Part shown: in pieces, positions 18,056-25,491 of the stretch
Layout of the letters: each line of letters starts with the position of its first letter
How positions within the stretch are numbered: the first letter of the stretch is position 1
Source: JBBWZH01 sp035544115
GTDB taxonomy: Bacteria > Actinomycetota > Actinomycetes > Mycobacteriales > CADCTP01
Assembly (NCBI GenBank): GCA_963714145.1
Contig: OY970235.1
Location: 186,001 to 250,000, forward strand
DNA: 64,000 nt
Direction: 5' to 3'
Notes under the pieces: model-generated
Database searches by the model: none
What the model was told of the DNA's origin: nothing
What the model saw: the letters and a program-made list of their open reading frames with translations, nothing else
Translations under genes and position numbers: made by a program

Positions 18056-18414
18056 CACGCCGCACCCCCGCCGCAGCCCAGCGCCACCAGGTGGCCCGGA
18101 GCCTCCGACCCTGGCCCGGCCCACCCGGCGGCGCCCGGGCCCGCGGCGGCGGACGGGGAGCCGTGCGGCGGGCCACGTTCCGGAGACACGCCCAGCCAGC
18201 CAGAGCAACCGCCGATGCCGGGCGGACGACAGGAGATCCGCCTCGTCCAGACCGCCGGGACCCGCCGAGCATCAGGGACCAGTGGCTCTTGCGTCGGCGC
18301 CGCGCCGGATGCCGCGCAGTCCAGGCCCGTTTCAGGGTCGCTTCAGGACCGAGTGTCAGCATCGTGACGGATCGACGGACGTGGTTCCGGCCGCGGGGGC
18401 GTATCGGAGGACTG
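18056..18414. other. Intergenic region before the repeat-peptide locus
   Basis: This is 359 nt without a supported gene. The first 270 nt are GC-rich with no feature I can name. The last 90 nt hold a TTCAGG direct repeat (18331-18347) and a ribosome binding site GGAGGA (18406-18411) for the following small gene. Confidence 0.5.
18331..18347 (+). promoter_or_regulatory. 11-bp-spaced TTCAGG direct repeat, candidate operator
   Basis: TTCAGG occurs at 18331-18336 and 18342-18347, exactly 11 bp apart, about 70 nt upstream of the small secreted-peptide gene. Direct repeats one helical turn apart are typical for OmpR-type and SARP-type activators, so this may control the repeat-peptide operon. Confidence 0.35.
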
Positions 18415-18651
18415 ATGAACAGGGCTGCCTGGTCGTTGCGGCGGACGGCAGTGCTGGCTGGTGCCGGCGTCGCGGCGGCGATCGCCGTCATGCCCGCCAC
18501 CGCGGCCTCGGCCCCGGCCCTCAGTTCGGGATCGGTCGCGGCCGGGCCCCGGGTCGTCGTGGGGGGCATGTCCACCGATCAGGTCCGGACGTCGGTTGCT
18601 CCCAGGTCGGTCCGGCCGATGCCCAGTTGCCCGTCAGGGTGTTCGGCCTGA
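18415..18651 (+). CDS. Small secreted peptide precursor, unknown function
   Basis: This 78-aa product starts with ATG 18415, 3 nt after GGAGGA. The N-terminus (SLRRTAVLAGAGVAAAIAV and an AxA-type end near ATAASA) is a signal peptide. After it comes a VVVGGMSTD segment, then a tail rich in Arg, Ser and Pro ending SCPSGCSA with two cysteines. The GG followed by about 27 residues could be a double-glycine cleavage site for the C39 peptidase encoded downstream, but the Sec-type signal makes this uncertain. It lies 69 nt upstream of the repeat-protein gene and probably belongs to the same transcript. Confidence 0.55.
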   Translation: MNRAAWSLRRTAVLAGAGVAAAIAVMPATAASAPALSSGSVAAGPRVVVGGMSTDQVRTSVAPRSVRPMPSCPSGCSA

Positions 18652-18720
18652 GCCACGTTTGCGAGGACGACTGCCGGCATTCGGGCCGGTGAGCGGCTCG
18701 CGAGTTGGAGGAGGTCTTCG

Positions 18721-19173
18721 ATGCAACGATCAGTGCCGGAGGTTGCCGCACCGATCAGGGTGCGCACGGGGGTGCGGGCCGGGCGGATCGGCGCGAATCA
18801 CAGCCAGGCGGTCACCGCGCCGATCAGGGTGCGCACCGGCGTTCGGGCCGGCGAGCTGACGCACAACCATAGCCAGGCGGCCGCAGCGCCAATCACGGTC
18901 CGCACGGGTGTCCGCGCCGGCTACCTCCCCCACCAGCACAGCCAGGCCGTCGCCGCGCCGATCCGGGTCCGGACGGCGGTCCGCGCCGGCTACGTCGGCC
19001 ACCAGCACAGCCAGGCCGTCGCTGCGCCGATCCGGGTCCGGACGGCGGTCCGCGCCGGCTACGTCGGCCACCAGCACAGCCAGGGTGTCGCGGCGCCGAT
19101 CACGGTGCGCACGGGGGTGCGGGCCGGACGGCTCAGTCCCAACCACAGTCAGGCGCTGCGGCGGGTGGCCTGA
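18721..19173 (+). CDS. Repeat protein of six 23-residue units, candidate multi-core peptide precursor
   Basis: The 150-aa product is almost entirely six tandem 23-residue units after a 9-residue start (MQRSVPEVA), ending in RVA. The unit is roughly API(R/T)VRT(G/A)VRAG followed by five variable residues, then HSQAV and one small residue. It is basic, has no cysteine, signal peptide or membrane segment. The positions after RAG vary (RIGAN, ELTHN, YLPHQ, YVGHQ, RLSPN) while the flanks are fixed, as in multi-core RiPP precursors. A strong site GGAGGAGG lies 6 nt before ATG 18721. The next genes encode a TPR protein and a C39-peptidase ABC exporter, the natural machinery to cut and export such a peptide. 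I do not recognise any described family. Confidence 0.75.
   Translation: MQRSVPEVAAPIRVRTGVRAGRIGANHSQAVTAPIRVRTGVRAGELTHNHSQAAAAPITVRTGVRAGYLPHQHSQAVAAPIRVRTAVRAGYVGHQHSQAVAAPIRVRTAVRAGYVGHQHSQGVAAPITVRTGVRAGRLSPNHSQALRRVA
18748..19161 (+). repeat. Six 69-nt tandem repeats inside the repeat-protein gene
   Basis: Units begin at 18748, 18817, 18886, 18955, 19024 and 19093, each 69 nt and in frame. Units 4 and 5 are nearly identical at DNA level, which points to recent duplication. The outer units differ mainly in the variable five-codon window. Confidence 0.88.
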
Positions 19174-19181
19174 CCGGCCAG

Positions 19182-20309
19182 GTGGCGGGCGGGCCGGTGG
19201 ACCCCGAACCGGACGGGGTGGTCCTGCACGAGCACGCGCTGTCGGCGATGGACGAGTGCCGGTTCGCGGACGCGGTGGGTCTGTGCCGGCGGTCGATCGA
19301 GGCATTGTCCGCTGACGGCGGCCCTGGCCAGCCGGACGTGGCCAACGTGCTGACCCTGCTCGCCACCGCCGAGGACGAGCTGGGCCGGCACGACACGGCG
19401 GAGCGGCACCACCGGCGGTCGCTGGCGGTGTTGGCCGCGGTGCCCGGCTCCGGCGGTGACCTGACCCGGCTGCGGGTGCAGGCACGGGTCGGTCTCGCCG
19501 GCAGCCTGCGTAGGCAGGGCCGGTACGACGAGGCCGACGTGGTGTACGGGCAGGCGCTGGCGCAGGCCGAGGCGGCACCGGAATACGACGAGCTCGATCT
19601 CGTACCGATCTGGAACGAGCTCGGGATCCTGTGCAAGTTCGCCGGCCGGTTCGACGACGCGCAGCGCTGGTACGGGCGCGCGGTCGACGCGCTGACGGCC
19701 GCGTTCGGCCCGGACGATCCCGGGCTGGCCGCCGTCTACCACAACCTGGCCGGGCTCGCGCACAGCCGGGGCCGGCCGGCCGAGGCCGAGCCGCACGCCC
19801 GCCGGTCCCTGCGGCTGCAGCGGGCCGCACGTCCGGCCGACCACCCGGCGGTCGTCGCCGACGAGGCGCACCTGGGCGCGATCCTGGAGGCGGCGGGCAA
19901 GCTGGCCGAGGCCGAGCCCCTGCTGCGGCAGGCCGTGGCCTACTACACCGAGCGGTACGGTGCCGGGCACTACGAGGTCGCCGTCAACCTGCACAACCTC
20001 GCCGCCGTGCGGGCCGGGCAGGGCGCGGTCGGGGAGGCCGAGGAGCTCTACCTGCGCGCGCTGGCCGGCAAGCGTGACTCGCTCGGCGCCGACCACCCGG
20101 AGGTTGGCCTGACCCTGCACAACCTGGCGGCGCTGGCGGCCGACCGGGGCGACCTGGGCCGCGCGCTCGCACTGGCCACCGAGGCGCGGCGCATCCTGGC
20201 CGCCGCGGTTGGCCCCGACCATCCGGCCCGGGCCGCCGCGGAGGCCAGCGTGGCGGCGCTGGCCGGTGTCCCCGCCGGTGGCCCGCCCGGCGGTCCGGCC
20301 GGGGCCTGA
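19182..20309 (+). CDS. Tetratricopeptide-repeat protein of the repeat-peptide operon
   Basis: This 375-aa protein is made of kinesin-light-chain-like TPR units, such as VANVLTLLATAEDELGRHDTAERH (shortened here: LLATAEDELGRHDTA), LAAVYHNLAGLAHSRGRPAEA, VAVNLHNLAAVRAGQG and VGLTLHNLAALAADRGDLGRA. GTG 19182 begins 8 nt after the repeat-protein stop, so the two genes are cotranscribed. TPR proteins bind peptides or assemble partners. Here it may hold the repeat peptide or link it to the exporter, which is inference. The C-terminus is a short Gly/Pro/Ala tail, and the next gene starts 4 nt after the stop. Confidence 0.75.
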   Translation: MAGGPVDPEPDGVVLHEHALSAMDECRFADAVGLCRRSIEALSADGGPGQPDVANVLTLLATAEDELGRHDTAERHHRRSLAVLAAVPGSGGDLTRLRVQARVGLAGSLRRQGRYDEADVVYGQALAQAEAAPEYDELDLVPIWNELGILCKFAGRFDDAQRWYGRAVDALTAAFGPDDPGLAAVYHNLAGLAHSRGRPAEAEPHARRSLRLQRAARPADHPAVVADEAHLGAILEAAGKLAEAEPLLRQAVAYYTERYGAGHYEVAVNLHNLAAVRAGQGAVGEAEELYLRALAGKRDSLGADHPEVGLTLHNLAALAADRGDLGRALALATEARRILAAAVGPDHPARAAAEASVAALAGVPAGGPPGGPAGA

Positions 20310-20313
20310 GCCG

Positions 20314-23076
20314 GTGCCGCGGCTGCTCGTCCCCGAGGTGGTGCAGACCTCGGGGATGGACTGCGGTCCGGCCACCCTCGCCTGCCTGCTGCGCGGGTTC
20401 GACGTGCCGGCCAGCTACGCCCGGCTGCGGGACGCCTGCCAGACCGACGTGGACGGCACCTCGATCGACGCCATGCAGGACGTGGCGACGCTGCTCGGGC
20501 TCGACGCGGAACAGGTGATCGTGCCGGCGGACCACCTCCTGCTGAACGCGGCCGGCACGCTGCCGGCGATCGTGGTGACCCGGATGCCCGGCGGCCTGAC
20601 CCACTTCGTCGTCGTCTGGCGGCGGCACGGCCCGCTGCTGCAGGTGATGGACCCGGCTGTCGGGCGCCGCTGGGTGCCGGCGCGGCGGTTCCTCGCCGAG
20701 GTGTACGTGCACGAACTCGCCATACCGGCGGAGGACTTCGCCCGGTGGGCGCGTTCGGCGGCGCTGGGCGAGCCACTGCTGCGCCGGCTCACCGGGCTCG
20801 GCCTGAGCCGGCCGGCGGCGCAGGCGCTGGTCGCCGACGCCGCCGCGGCACCGACCAGCGAGGCGCTCGCCGCCCTGGACGCCGCCGCCCGGCAGGCAGC
20901 CGCCGCGCGGCGGCTGCCTGGTCCGCGGCGCCGGGCCGGCCCGGGCGTCGTCCAGCTGGCCCGGGCGCGCGCGGCGGCGGACGAGCACTGGTTCGCGCGG
21001 CCGGTGCCGGCGCAGCCGGAGAGCGTGACGCTGCGCGGGGCGGTGCTGGTCCGGGTGAGCGGCCGGCGGGCCGACGCGCCGACGCGGGAGGAGCTGCCGG
21101 CCGACCTGCGCGCCGCGGTAGCCGGCCCGGACCCGCGCCCCGGACGGTTCCTGTGGCAGCGGCTGCTCGGGCTAGGTGGCTGGCGGGTCGCCGCGGTGGC
21201 CCTGGTGGCGGCACTGGCAGCGGCCGGCACGGTCGCCGAGGCGGTGCTGTTCCGGGCGCTGCTGTCGGCGGGTTCGCCGGGCGCCGACCTGGGCCGGGCG
21301 GCGGCCGGGCTGGTCGCGCTGGCCGCCGTCCTGCTCGCCCTGGACGTCCTGGTGGCCGGTCAGGTGGCCGCCGGCGGCCGGACCGTGGAGACCGGTCTGC
21401 GCGCCGGTCTGCTGCGCCGGCTGCCCGTACTGCCCGACCGGTATGTCCGCAGCCGGCCGCTGTCCGACCTGGCCGAGCGGGCGCACCGGCTGCACCGGCT
21501 GCGGGAGCTGCCCGCGCTGGCGGTCGAGCTGGTCACGCTCACCACCCAACTCCTGCTGCTTCCGCTGGTGATCGGGCTGATCGAGCCGGTCAGCGCGGTG
21601 CCGGCGGCGGTCACCGCGGCGGCGGCCACCGCGGTCGGTTTCCTGCTGGTACCGGTCCAGGCCGAGCGTGACCTGCGGCAGCGCAACCACGTCGGCGCGC
21701 TCGCCCGCTGCTACCTCGACGCGCTGGCCGGCCTGACCGCCATCCGGGCACATCGCGCCGAGGCGGTGCTGACGGCCGAGCACCGCGGGCTGCTGGACCG
21801 GTGGGCGGCGGCGGTCCGCGGGGTACACCGTGCGGCGCTCACCGCCGAACTCGCCCAGGGCGCCGTCGGGCTGGCCGGTGTGGCGTGGCTGCTGGCCAGC
21901 GCCGCCGGGCGGGTGACCGACCCGGCGACGTTCCTGCTGCTGGCCTACTGGGCGGTGGGCCTGCCGATGCTCGGCCAGCAGGCCGGGGCGCTGGCCCGCC
22001 GCTACCCGGCCTATCGCAGCGCCGCGGTACGCCTGCTGGAGCCGCTCACCGCCCCGCTCGAGGACGCCGACGCGGCCGACGCGGCGGACGCGGCGGACGC
22101 GCCGGCAGGCGTGGCCGCCGAGGCGGATGACCTGGCCGAGCCGGCCGACGCGCCGTCCGGGCCGACGGGCGTCGAGGTGCGGTTGTCGGGGGTGACCGTG
22201 CAGGCCGGCGGCCTGCACGTGCTGGCGGTGCCGTCGCTGGTGATCCCGTCCGGGACTGCGGTCGCCGTGGTCGGCCGGTCGGGGTCGGGCAAGTCGACGC
22301 TGGCCGGCCTCCTGCTCGGCTGGCACGTGCCGGCGGCCGGGCAGGTGCTGGTGGACGGCCGGCCGTTGGACCCGGCCGAGCTGGCCCGGCTGCGCCGGCA
22401 CACCGCCTGGGTCGACCCGGCGGTGACGCTGTGGAACGCATCCCTGGCGGTGAACCTCGGCTACGGCGTCGACGGCGCGGTGCCGCCGTCGATGGCCGAC
22501 CAGGTCGGGCTGGCTCCGGTCGTCGCCGGCCTGGCCGCCGACCCCGACCAGCCGCTCGGCGAACGTGGCTGGCTGCTGTCCGGCGGCGAGGCGCAGCGGG
22601 TCCGGCTGGGCCGGGCGGCGGCGCAGCGTGACGTCCGGCTCGCCGTCCTCGACGAGCCGTTCCGGGGGCTGGACCGGGAGCGGCGGCGCGCCCTGCTGTC
22701 CCGCGTACGGACCTGGTGGCCCGGCGCCACGCTGATCTTCGTAACCCACGATGTCGCCGACACCCTCGGCTTCGACCGGGTGCTGCTCGTCGAGAACGGT
22801 GAGATCGTCGAGGACGGCGCGCCGGCGGCGCTGGCCGCCCGGACCGGCTCTGGCTACCGGGCGCTGCTGGCCGCCGAGCAGGCCGTCACCGCACAGTTCG
22901 GGAGCCGGGTGTGGCGGCGGCTACGGGTCGGGCCGGACCCGGCACCTCTCGACCCGGACAGGGCGCTCGCCGGTCCCGCGACGGCGGCCGCCGGGCCCGG
23001 CGTGGCGCCCGCGGCGGCTGCGGGGCCCGGCGCGGCACCCGGTGCGGTGGATACCGGGTCCGGACGGCGGCGATGA
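20314..23076 (+). CDS. C39-peptidase-containing ABC exporter
   Basis: This 920-aa protein has the layout of bacteriocin-processing exporters. The C39 domain covers about residues 1-140: catalytic Cys17 in GMDCGPATLACLL, His in GGLTHFVVVW and Asp in VMDPAVGRRW. Hydrophobic membrane segments follow from about 285 to 560, a linker of ADAADAADA repeats near 590, and an ATPase with VVGRSGSGKSTLAG, LLSGGEAQRVRLGRAA and LAVLDEPFRGLD. A Pro/Ala/Gly tail ends the protein. GTG 20314 lies 4 nt after the TPR stop; earlier in-frame starts overlap that gene. The domain is expected to cut leaders after a small-residue pair and export the product. The cargo is probably the upstream peptide(s). Confidence 0.85.
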   Translation: MPRLLVPEVVQTSGMDCGPATLACLLRGFDVPASYARLRDACQTDVDGTSIDAMQDVATLLGLDAEQVIVPADHLLLNAAGTLPAIVVTRMPGGLTHFVVVWRRHGPLLQVMDPAVGRRWVPARRFLAEVYVHELAIPAEDFARWARSAALGEPLLRRLTGLGLSRPAAQALVADAAAAPTSEALAALDAAARQAAAARRLPGPRRRAGPGVVQLARARAAADEHWFARPVPAQPESVTLRGAVLVRVSGRRADAPTREELPADLRAAVAGPDPRPGRFLWQRLLGLGGWRVAAVALVAALAAAGTVAEAVLFRALLSAGSPGADLGRAAAGLVALAAVLLALDVLVAGQVAAGGRTVETGLRAGLLRRLPVLPDRYVRSRPLSDLAERAHRLHRLRELPALAVELVTLTTQLLLLPLVIGLIEPVSAVPAAVTAAAATAVGFLLVPVQAERDLRQRNHVGALARCYLDALAGLTAIRAHRAEAVLTAEHRGLLDRWAAAVRGVHRAALTAELAQGAVGLAGVAWLLASAAGRVTDPATFLLLAYWAVGLPMLGQQAGALARRYPAYRSAAVRLLEPLTAPLEDADAADAADAADAPAGVAAEADDLAEPADAPSGPTGVEVRLSGVTVQAGGLHVLAVPSLVIPSGTAVAVVGRSGSGKSTLAGLLLGWHVPAAGQVLVDGRPLDPAELARLRRHTAWVDPAVTLWNASLAVNLGYGVDGAVPPSMADQVGLAPVVAGLAADPDQPLGERGWLLSGGEAQRVRLGRAAAQRDVRLAVLDEPFRGLDRERRRALLSRVRTWWPGATLIFVTHDVADTLGFDRVLLVENGEIVEDGAPAALAARTGSGYRALLAAEQAVTAQFGSRVWRRLRVGPDPAPLDPDRALAGPATAAAGPGVAPAAAAGPGAAPGAVDTGSGRRR

Positions 23077-24668
23077 GCGGCAGCGGCGCAGCCGGGCGGG
23101 CGGCCGTGCTGCTCGCCGGTTTCGCGGTCGCGCATCTCGCGCAGTACGGCGCGTTCCTGGTGTCCTGGCTGGTGCTGGGCCGCGGGGTGCTGGCCGGGTC
23201 GGTCGACGCGGCCACGATCACCGGCTGGGCGGTGGCGACCGCGGTCAGCCTGGCCTGCCGGGCGGCGACCATCGCGCTGCAGGCCGAACTCGCGGTCGCC
23301 GTCGGCGGCTGGCTGCGCGGCCGGCTGCTGCGCGGTGCGCTGGGCCTCGACCCGCAGACGGTGGCGCGGGCCGGAGCCGGCCGGCTGCTCGGGCGGCTGC
23401 TGGAGACCGAAACCCTGGAGGACCAGGTCGTCGGCGAGTCGTTGCCCTGCCTGGTCGCGGTGCTGGACCTCGGGCTCGCGGCCGTCCCGCTCGCTGCGGC
23501 GCTCGGCCCGGTGGCGGTAGCGGCGCTGGCGGCATGGCTGGTGGCGGCCGGGGTTGCGGCCCGCCGCTACGGACGGCACCGCGGGCGGTGGACGTCGGCG
23601 CGGCTGGACCTCGGCGACGACGTGATCGCGAAGCTCGCCGGGCACCGGACCCGGGTCGTACAGCAGCCGCCGGCCCGGCGCCACGACGGTGAGCAGGCCG
23701 CGCTGGCCGGGTACGCGGCGGCGGCCGGGCCGATGGACCGCTGCCGGGTCGTGCTGACCGTGCTCGTACCCCGCGGCTGGGCGCTGACCGGCGTGGTGCT
23801 GCTGTCCGTCGTGGCCGCGAACACAGCCAGCCAGGCCGGCGTCGCGGTCGGTGCGGCCGGAGTCCTGTTCACCGCTGCGGCGCTGACCCGGCTGACCGCC
23901 GGCCTCGCCGGCTTCGCCGACGCCCGGGTCGCCTGGCGGCAGCTGCGATCCCTGCTCGGCCCACCCGACCCGGCCCGCCCCGGCCCGGCCCGCCCCGGCC
24001 CGGCCCGGATAGCCACGACCCGGCCGGACGGGGTCCGGCCGGAGACGAGCCAGCCAGATGCGGCGGTCCCGGCGGGCGAGCCAGCCGCGCTGGTGGTCGC
24101 CGAGGCGGTCGGCTACCGCTATCCCGGCCGGGACCGGCCCGCGCTGGCCCGCACCGAGCTACGGATCCAGGCCGGTGAGCGGCTCGTGCTGGACGCTCCC
24201 TCGGGCACCGGCAAGTCGACGCTGGCCGCGCTGCTGGCCGGTGTGCGGCGGCCAACCACCGGAACCCTGCGGATACCGTTCGATGGCTCCCGGCCGGGCG
24301 TCCTGGCCGTCCCGCCGGCGGACCACAACCACCTGCTGCTCGCACCGCTGGCGCTGAACCTGCTGATCGGCCGCGGCTGGCCGGCCGGCCCGGGCGACCT
24401 GGCCGAGGCCGAGCAGGTCTGCCGCGCGCTCGGGCTGGGCGAACTCATCGACCGGATGCCGGCCGGGCTGGCACAGATCGTCGGGGAGACCGGCTGGCAA
24501 CTGTCGGCCGGCCAGCGCAGCCTGGTCTTCCTCGCCCGAGCGCTGCTGCAGGAGCCCGACGTCCTCATCCTCGACCAGACCCTGGACGCGCTGGACCCCG
24601 CCACCCTCGACAACGCCCTGGCCGTCGCTGCCCGGCAGCCCGGAGCTCTCCTCGTCATCCGATCCTGA
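23073..24668 (+). CDS. ABC half-transporter with degenerate Walker B, partner of the C39 exporter
   Basis: This 531-aa protein begins at ATG 23073, overlapping the previous stop by 4 nt. It has a membrane domain (about 1-300), a Pro/Arg-rich tandem linker (PARPGPARPGPA), and an ATPase with APSGTGKSTLAAL and LSAGQRSLVFLARALLQ. The Walker B is LILDQTLDALD, with glutamine where the catalytic glutamate normally sits. The first exporter keeps the glutamate, so the two probably form an asymmetric heterodimer with one consensus and one degenerate ATP site. No peptidase domain is present. It is the last gene of the operon. Confidence 0.83.
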   Translation: MSGSGAAGRAAVLLAGFAVAHLAQYGAFLVSWLVLGRGVLAGSVDAATITGWAVATAVSLACRAATIALQAELAVAVGGWLRGRLLRGALGLDPQTVARAGAGRLLGRLLETETLEDQVVGESLPCLVAVLDLGLAAVPLAAALGPVAVAALAAWLVAAGVAARRYGRHRGRWTSARLDLGDDVIAKLAGHRTRVVQQPPARRHDGEQAALAGYAAAAGPMDRCRVVLTVLVPRGWALTGVVLLSVVAANTASQAGVAVGAAGVLFTAAALTRLTAGLAGFADARVAWRQLRSLLGPPDPARPGPARPGPARIATTRPDGVRPETSQPDAAVPAGEPAALVVAEAVGYRYPGRDRPALARTELRIQAGERLVLDAPSGTGKSTLAALLAGVRRPTTGTLRIPFDGSRPGVLAVPPADHNHLLLAPLALNLLIGRGWPAGPGDLAEAEQVCRALGLGELIDRMPAGLAQIVGETGWQLSAGQRSLVFLARALLQEPDVLILDQTLDALDPATLDNALAVAARQPGALLVIRS

Positions 24669-24763
24669 CCGGCCGTTCCCGCGCCCGCAGTGCGATCATG
24701 ACGCCGGTAGCCCAGACACAACCCTCAAGCCCAGGTCGAGAGTTCGCGAAATGACCGGAACGG

Positions 24764-24835
24764 TGCCCCCGGCAGGATTCGAACCTGCGCCCCTGCCTCC
24801 GGAGGGCAGTGCTCTATCCCCTGAGCTACGGGGGC
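24764..24835 (-). tRNA. tRNA-Arg (anticodon CCG)
   Basis: The minus strand folds as a 72-nt cloverleaf. The acceptor stem GCCCCCG/CGGGGGC, D stem GCTC/GAGC, anticodon stem CTGCC/GGCAG with loop CTCCGGA (anticodon CCG, reads CGG), and T arm GCAGG-TTCGAAT-CCTGC all pair. The discriminator is A, and the genome then gives CCG, so CCA is added after transcription. The 3' end faces the accessory block at lower coordinates, the side on which integrative elements usually insert. Confidence 0.96.
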
Positions 24836-24890
24836 TCGGGGTTGGGTCAGGGTACCAGGGTTCGGCGGGGTGGCTGTTGGGGGAGGGGGC

Positions 24891-24902
24891 TACGGTGGCG
24901 GC
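24891..24902 (+). promoter_or_regulatory. Candidate leaderless promoter of the response regulator
   Basis: TACGGT (24891-24896) fits TANNNT and ends 6 nt before GTG 24903. It supports that start over ATG 24915. Confidence 0.4.
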
Positions 24903-25304
24903 GTGGCGGGGCGGATGCCGCGGGTGCTCGTGGTGGATGACGAGGCGGTCATCCGGCAGTTGTTGGTGATCAACTTCGAGCTCGAGGGGTTCGAGGTGTA
25001 CCAGGCCGCGGACGGGTTGGCGGCGCTGGAGAAGGCGCGCGAGGTGGATCCGGATGTGATCACGCTGGACGTGATGATGCCCGGGCTGGACGGGTGGGCG
25101 ACGGCGCAGCGACTGCGGGCGGAGCCGGGCACGCGGCGGGCGCAGATCGTGTTCATCTCGGCCCGGACGCGGCCCGCGGACGTCGAGCGGGGGCTGTCGT
25201 ACGGCGCCGCGGCGTACCTGACCAAGCCGTTCGACCCGGAGGAAGTGGTCAGCACCGTCCGCCGGCTCGCTGCCGGGCCCCCGTTGGACGCGGAGCCCCG
25301 ATAG
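24903..25304 (+). CDS. Single-domain response regulator
   Basis: This 133-aa protein is only a receiver domain. It has VLVVDDEAV (acidic pair), VITLDVMMPGLDGW (phosphorylated Asp), FISAR and YLTKPFDPEEV (conserved Lys). No DNA-binding domain follows, so it probably acts by protein contact. No histidine kinase is nearby. I chose GTG 24903 because of the TANNNT hexamer 6 nt upstream; ATG 24915 (MPRVLVVDDE) is a possible alternative. It lies between the tRNA-Arg gene and the argS region. Confidence 0.85.
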   Translation: MAGRMPRVLVVDDEAVIRQLLVINFELEGFEVYQAADGLAALEKAREVDPDVITLDVMMPGLDGWATAQRLRAEPGTRRAQIVFISARTRPADVERGLSYGAAAYLTKPFDPEEVVSTVRRLAAGPPLDAEPR

Positions 25305-25491
25305 ACGCAGAACTCATAAGGCCTGCGCCGAAAGCGCCGCCGGCGCACCAACCTGCGGCGGTTTGTTCTCTTGATTCCTCCGCGTACGGCACCGTGACTC
25401 CTTCGCTGCTCGCGTCCGCAAACCCGGCCGGGCGAAAGTCACTGCAGCGGGAAGCCGGGCCGGACGCCAGCACCCCAGCGCACGCCGGCCG

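Noticed and set aside
24661..24763. attL-type direct repeat next to the tRNA 3' end
   Set aside because: I could not find a second copy of the tRNA 3' segment within the window.
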